From JAVMKJ01 sp031732875 (lineage in GTDB: Bacteria > Pseudomonadota > Gammaproteobacteria > Competibacterales > Competibacteraceae): DNA of 16,780 nt. The stretch lies in assembly GCA_031732875.1 (NCBI GenBank), contig JAVMKL010000250.1, forward strand, positions 1 through 16,780. Direction: 5' to 3'. This document shows positions 14,323 to 16,780 of this stretch, piece after piece (position 1 is the first letter of the stretch; every line of letters begins with the position of its first letter). The position numbers and the translations under genes were made by a program. The notes beneath the pieces were generated by a model, which was given only the letters and a program-made list of their open reading frames with translations, made no database searches and was not told the DNA's origin.

Positions 14323-15120
14323 CTACTGCACGTCTTTCAGCCAGTCCGTATTCTTGAACCACTTTTGATACAGTTTTTCGTGCACGCCGTCTTTTTTAAT
14401 CTTGGCCAGGAAGCCGTTGATCGCTTTCAGGAATGTCGGGTCGCCTTGAGCGATGGCCCAGCCGATCGGTTCGTCGGTGAAGGGTTTGTCCAGGAACACC
14501 AGCTTGCCTTCACCGCGCTGTACGTTGGCCACCAGATTGTAGGGGGCGTCGTAAACGAAGGCGTCGACCTTGCCGTTGACGACTTCCATCACGCCTTCCG
14601 CCTCGGTTTCATAGGAGAAATATTGCCCCTTGGGGATGTATTTCTTGGCGGCGATTTCGCCGGTGGTGCCCAGCTTGGAGGCGACCTTGTACTCGGGCTT
14701 GTTGAGATCCTTGTAGGACTTGACCTTGCCGGCTAGATCTTTGCGCAGCAGAATCGTCTGACCCACCAGCATGTACGGCTCGGAAAAATCCACTTTTTGC
14801 TTGCGTTCGTCGGTGATGGTCATGCCGCTCATGATGATGTCGCACTTGTTGGTGAGCAGAGCGGGGATGATGCCGTCCCAGGCGGTACTCACCAGTTCCA
14901 GCTTGGCGGCGCCCAGATCCTTGGCCATCAGCGCGGCCAGGTCGGGGTCGAAGCCGATGATGGCACCGCGCTTGTCGGTCATCTCGAACGGCATATAGGC
15001 CGGCTCCAGACAAACCCGCAAGCCGTCTTTTTTGATTTGCTCCAGTTTACCGGCCCAAGCGGGCGACAGGTTCAGGCCGAACAGGGCAAGCGCGGCGAGC
15101 GCAACCAGACGGTTTTTCAT
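14323..15120 (-). CDS. Periplasmic amino-acid-binding protein of an ABC transporter (SBP family 3)
   Basis: A 265-residue solute-binding protein, first gene of the three-gene uptake operon. Residues 1-23 are a classical signal peptide (basic start, hydrophobic core, AWA cleavage site before GKLEQ); there is no lipobox cysteine, so it should be free in the periplasm. Family motifs include GFDPDLAALMAKDLG, WDGIIPALLTNKCDIIMSGM, TDERKQKVDFSEPYM with Arg106, which in this family usually holds the ligand carboxylate, and DAFVYDAPYN with Asp191, the usual amino-group contact. A polar amino acid is the expected ligand, but which one is unclear. AAAGGAGA stands eight bases before the ATG, a strong ribosome binding site. 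Two cysteines (Cys37 and Cys93) could form a disulfide. Confidence 0.93.
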   Translation of the reverse strand: MKNRLVALAALALFGLNLSPAWAGKLEQIKKDGLRVCLEPAYMPFEMTDKRGAIIGFDPDLAALMAKDLGAAKLELVSTAWDGIIPALLTNKCDIIMSGMTITDERKQKVDFSEPYMLVGQTILLRKDLAGKVKSYKDLNKPEYKVASKLGTTGEIAAKKYIPKGQYFSYETEAEGVMEVVNGKVDAFVYDAPYNLVANVQRGEGKLVFLDKPFTDEPIGWAIAQGDPTFLKAINGFLAKIKKDGVHEKLYQKWFKNTDWLKDVQ

Positions 15121-15340
15121 GCGGTGATTCTCCTTTGGGCGGTTCGGGGTCGGGATGAAACGATGCTCTCCGAGGATGAGAGCGCGCTAGTCGAAATATT
15201 ACAACTTCATTTTTTAATAGGATAGCGGACTTGTAACCCCGCGCCGGACAATTGCATCCTCAGGCGCCGGAATCGGTCATATCTCAAGCGTCGGTTCGCA
15301 GCCGATATTCACAGAGCCCCCAGATGGGCATGGAGTCGCC
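15121..15340. promoter_or_regulatory. Divergent promoter region between the ABC operon and the glycerate kinase gene
   Basis: This gap separates two divergently oriented genes, so both promoters should lie in it. An AT-rich core at about 15190-15235 is the likely location. I tested it for sigma-70 and sigma-54 consensus pairs on both strands and found none with good spacing. The ribosome binding sites at the two ends are clear: TCTCCTTT at 15128-15135 for the minus strand and GGAG at 15332-15335 for the plus strand. No gene or convincing long hairpin is visible. Confidence 0.45.
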
Positions 15341-16624
15341 ATGAAACCGATCCCTCGCGAGTTACTGCGGCGGATGTTCGACGCTGCCATTCAATCCGCG
15401 CAGCCGGCGCGGTGCGTGCCGCCGCATCTGCCTGCGCCGCCGCGTGGCCGGCTGGTGGTGATCGGGGCCGGCAAGGCCTCGGCGGCGATGGCCCGCGCCG
15501 TCGAGGATCACTGGCCCGGCCCGCTGGAGGGACTTGTGGTCACTCGCTACGGCTACGGCGTCACCTGCACGCGAATCGAGATCGTCGAAGCGGCCCATCC
15601 GGTGCCGGACGCCGCCGGCCTCGCCGCCGCCCGGCGCATTCTGGACCGGGTGCGGGGGTCGGGCGCCGATGATGTGGTGCTGTGCCTGATCTCCGGCGGC
15701 GGCTCGGCCCTGTTGCCGCTGCCCGGCGAAGGGTTGACCCTGGCCGACAAGCAGGCGGTAAACCGGGCGCTGCTCCAAAGTGGCGCCACGATCTCCGAGA
15801 TGAACTGCGTGCGCCGCCATCTGTCGGCGATCAAGGGGGGCCGGCTGGCGGCGGCCTGCCATCCCGCCCGCGTCGTCACCCTGTTGATTTCCGACGTGCC
15901 CGGCGACCATCCGACGGACATCGCGTCCGGGCCGACCGTGCCCGATCCCACCATTTGCGCCGATGCCCTGGCGATCCTCGACCGCTACGGGATCGACGCG
16001 CCAGCGGCGGCGCGGGCACTGCTGGAAAGCGGCAAGAGCGAGACAATCAAGCCGGGCGATCCACGTCTGGCCGGCATCGAGACCCATTTGATCGCTACCC
16101 CGCAGATGGCCCTCGAAGCTGCCGCTGATGTAGCCCGTCGAGCGGGCATCGCCGTTCACATCCTGGGCGACAGTTTGGAAGGCGAAGCTCGTGAAGTGGG
16201 TACGGTCATGGCCGGCATCGCCCGGCAGGTGGCGTTGCGCGGCCAGCCGTTCCCAGCGCCCTGCGTGTTGCTCTCCGGCGGCGAGACCACCGTGAAGGTG
16301 CGTGGTCGGGGGCGCGGCGGGCGCAACGTCGAGTTCCTGCTCGCGCTCGGCATCGCCCTGAACGGTCAGCCCGGCATCCATGCCTTGGCCGGCGACACCG
16401 ACGGGGTGGACGGCCAGGAGGAAATCGCTGGCGCCTATCTCGCGCCGGACACCTTGGCGCGCGCCTGGTCCCAAGGCATCAAGCCCCGCGACCGCCTGGC
16501 CGACAACGACGGCCACGGCTTCTTCCAGGCGCTGGGCGATTCGGTGACGACCGGCCCGACTCTGACCAACGTCAACGATTTCCGTGCGATCCTGGTGATC
16601 GGACCGGATGGGATTGCCCGATAA
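15341..16624 (+). CDS. Glycerate 2-kinase (DUF4147/MOFRL family, GckA/TtuD type)
   Basis: A 427-residue cytoplasmic kinase of the usual family length. The N-terminal DUF4147 domain shows VVIGAGKASAAMARAVE with Lys45, then AHPVPD, CLISGGGSALLPLP (115-128), NCVRRHLSAIKGGRLA, and ISDVPGDHPTDIASGPT. The C-terminal MOFRL domain shows LLSGGETTVKV, GRGGRNVEFLLALGIAL and AGDTDGVDG. These enzymes phosphorylate D-glycerate with ATP to 2-phosphoglycerate, feeding lower glycolysis from glyoxylate, tartronate or serine breakdown. Older annotations call them hydroxypyruvate reductase, but there is no NAD-binding fold here. GGAG lies five bases before the ATG. It stands alone on its strand. No tartronate semialdehyde reductase or glyoxylate carboligase gene is in the window. 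Confidence 0.93.
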   Translation: MKPIPRELLRRMFDAAIQSAQPARCVPPHLPAPPRGRLVVIGAGKASAAMARAVEDHWPGPLEGLVVTRYGYGVTCTRIEIVEAAHPVPDAAGLAAARRILDRVRGSGADDVVLCLISGGGSALLPLPGEGLTLADKQAVNRALLQSGATISEMNCVRRHLSAIKGGRLAAACHPARVVTLLISDVPGDHPTDIASGPTVPDPTICADALAILDRYGIDAPAAARALLESGKSETIKPGDPRLAGIETHLIATPQMALEAAADVARRAGIAVHILGDSLEGEAREVGTVMAGIARQVALRGQPFPAPCVLLSGGETTVKVRGRGRGGRNVEFLLALGIALNGQPGIHALAGDTDGVDGQEEIAGAYLAPDTLARAWSQGIKPRDRLADNDGHGFFQALGDSVTTGPTLTNVNDFRAILVIGPDGIAR

Positions 16625-16637
16625 AGACCTATTGCCC

Positions 16638-16655
16638 CTCGCCGGCACCGGCGAG
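16638..16655. terminator. GC-rich hairpin between convergent genes
   Basis: CTCGCCGG (16638-16645) pairs perfectly with CCGGCGAG (16648-16655), closing a very short loop, 14 bases after the glycerate kinase stop. No T run follows on either strand. Because the next gene converges from the right edge, the hairpin could serve both transcripts, but without a T tract it is only a candidate. The remainder up to 16733 shows no gene. Confidence 0.4.
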
Positions 16656-16733
16656 AGGCTTCGGCGCGCATCGGACGAGCAGGGTCGGGGGAGAGGAATG
16701 AGGATATTGAGATTGCGTGGGCGATTAAGGGGT

Positions 16734-16780
16734 TCAGGTTGATTTGCCTTCGTCCAGCAATTCCTTAATGATCATCTGGG
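16734..16780 (-). CDS. C-terminal end of an unidentified protein (partial)
   Basis: Reading the minus strand from the right edge, one frame stays open and ends with QMIIKELLDEGKST and a TGA at 16736-16734. The other two minus-strand frames were not preferred because this one gives a plausible charged helical protein tail. Only 14 codons are visible, so the family cannot be recognised and the gene call itself is tentative. Confidence 0.4.
   Translation of the reverse strand, partial: QMIIKELLDEGKST

Noticed and set aside
15185..15240. Sigma-70 or sigma-54 promoter for the ABC operon or glycerate kinase
   Set aside because: TTACAA-, TAATAT- and TTGCA-like hexamers occur, but none pairs with a partner at the required spacing on either strand.
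15341..16624. Hydroxypyruvate reductase, an older name for this family
   Set aside because: No Rossmann nucleotide-binding motif is present; the motifs match glycerate 2-kinase.
15362..16648. 428-residue minus-strand open frame covering the glycerate kinase gene
   Set aside because: Antisense to a gene with complete DUF4147 and MOFRL motifs; composition is that of a shadow frame.

Overview
The window is GC-rich chromosomal DNA from a proteobacterium, most likely a gammaproteobacterium. The reasons are the close resemblance of several products to E. coli families (DauA, NudC, Hyf subunits), the GC-rich codon use, and a palindromic C6/G6 repeat of a kind I recall as common in gammaproteobacterial genomes. 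No rRNA, tRNA, CRISPR array, transposase or phage gene is visible. The species cannot be named from the sequence.

Layout. The left edge (3-110) holds the C-terminal tail of an acyl-adenylating enzyme. After an AT-rich intergenic stretch comes a small Xre-type regulator (335-580). It is followed by a tightly packed six-gene cluster (621-7817) for a membrane complex related to hydrogenase-4 and complex I, in the order HyfB, HyfC, HyfE, HyfF, HyfG, HyfI. The HyfG-like catalytic subunit has serines where [NiFe] hydrogenases have the first pair of nickel-binding cysteines, and it lacks the C-terminal DPCxxC. No HyfH/NuoI-like ferredoxin subunit and no maturation genes are present. This fits the nickel-free 'energy-converting hydrogenase related' (Ehr) group, whose substrate is not settled. 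The HyfG gene also carries a 58-bp palindromic repeat inserted in frame, which adds about 20 residues to the protein. A 65-residue unknown protein with a strong ribosome binding site follows (7853-8050).

From 8206 to 12606 four genes run in the same direction: a DauA-like SulP anion/dicarboxylate transporter with a STAS domain, a NudC-type NADH pyrophosphatase, an HD-superfamily phosphohydrolase, and a class III adenylate cyclase fused to an FHA domain. A GCCCCAAGTC motif lies shortly upstream of both the HyfB gene and the DauA gene, which raises the possibility of shared control, perhaps by the Xre protein.

On the minus strand (15120 down to 12625) sits a polar amino-acid ABC uptake operon: binding protein, permease with an unusual extracytoplasmic insert, then ATPase. 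It meets the cyclase gene tail to tail. Divergent from it is a glycerate 2-kinase of the DUF4147/MOFRL family (15341-16624). At the right edge there is a hairpin and the last codons of an unidentified minus-strand gene.

Functionally, the window joins an ion-translocating redox-like membrane complex, a SulP transporter, nucleotide housekeeping and signalling, amino-acid uptake and C3 carbon entry. The link between the Ehr complex and the SulP transporter is the most interesting hypothesis. The in-frame repeat is the most striking direct observation.
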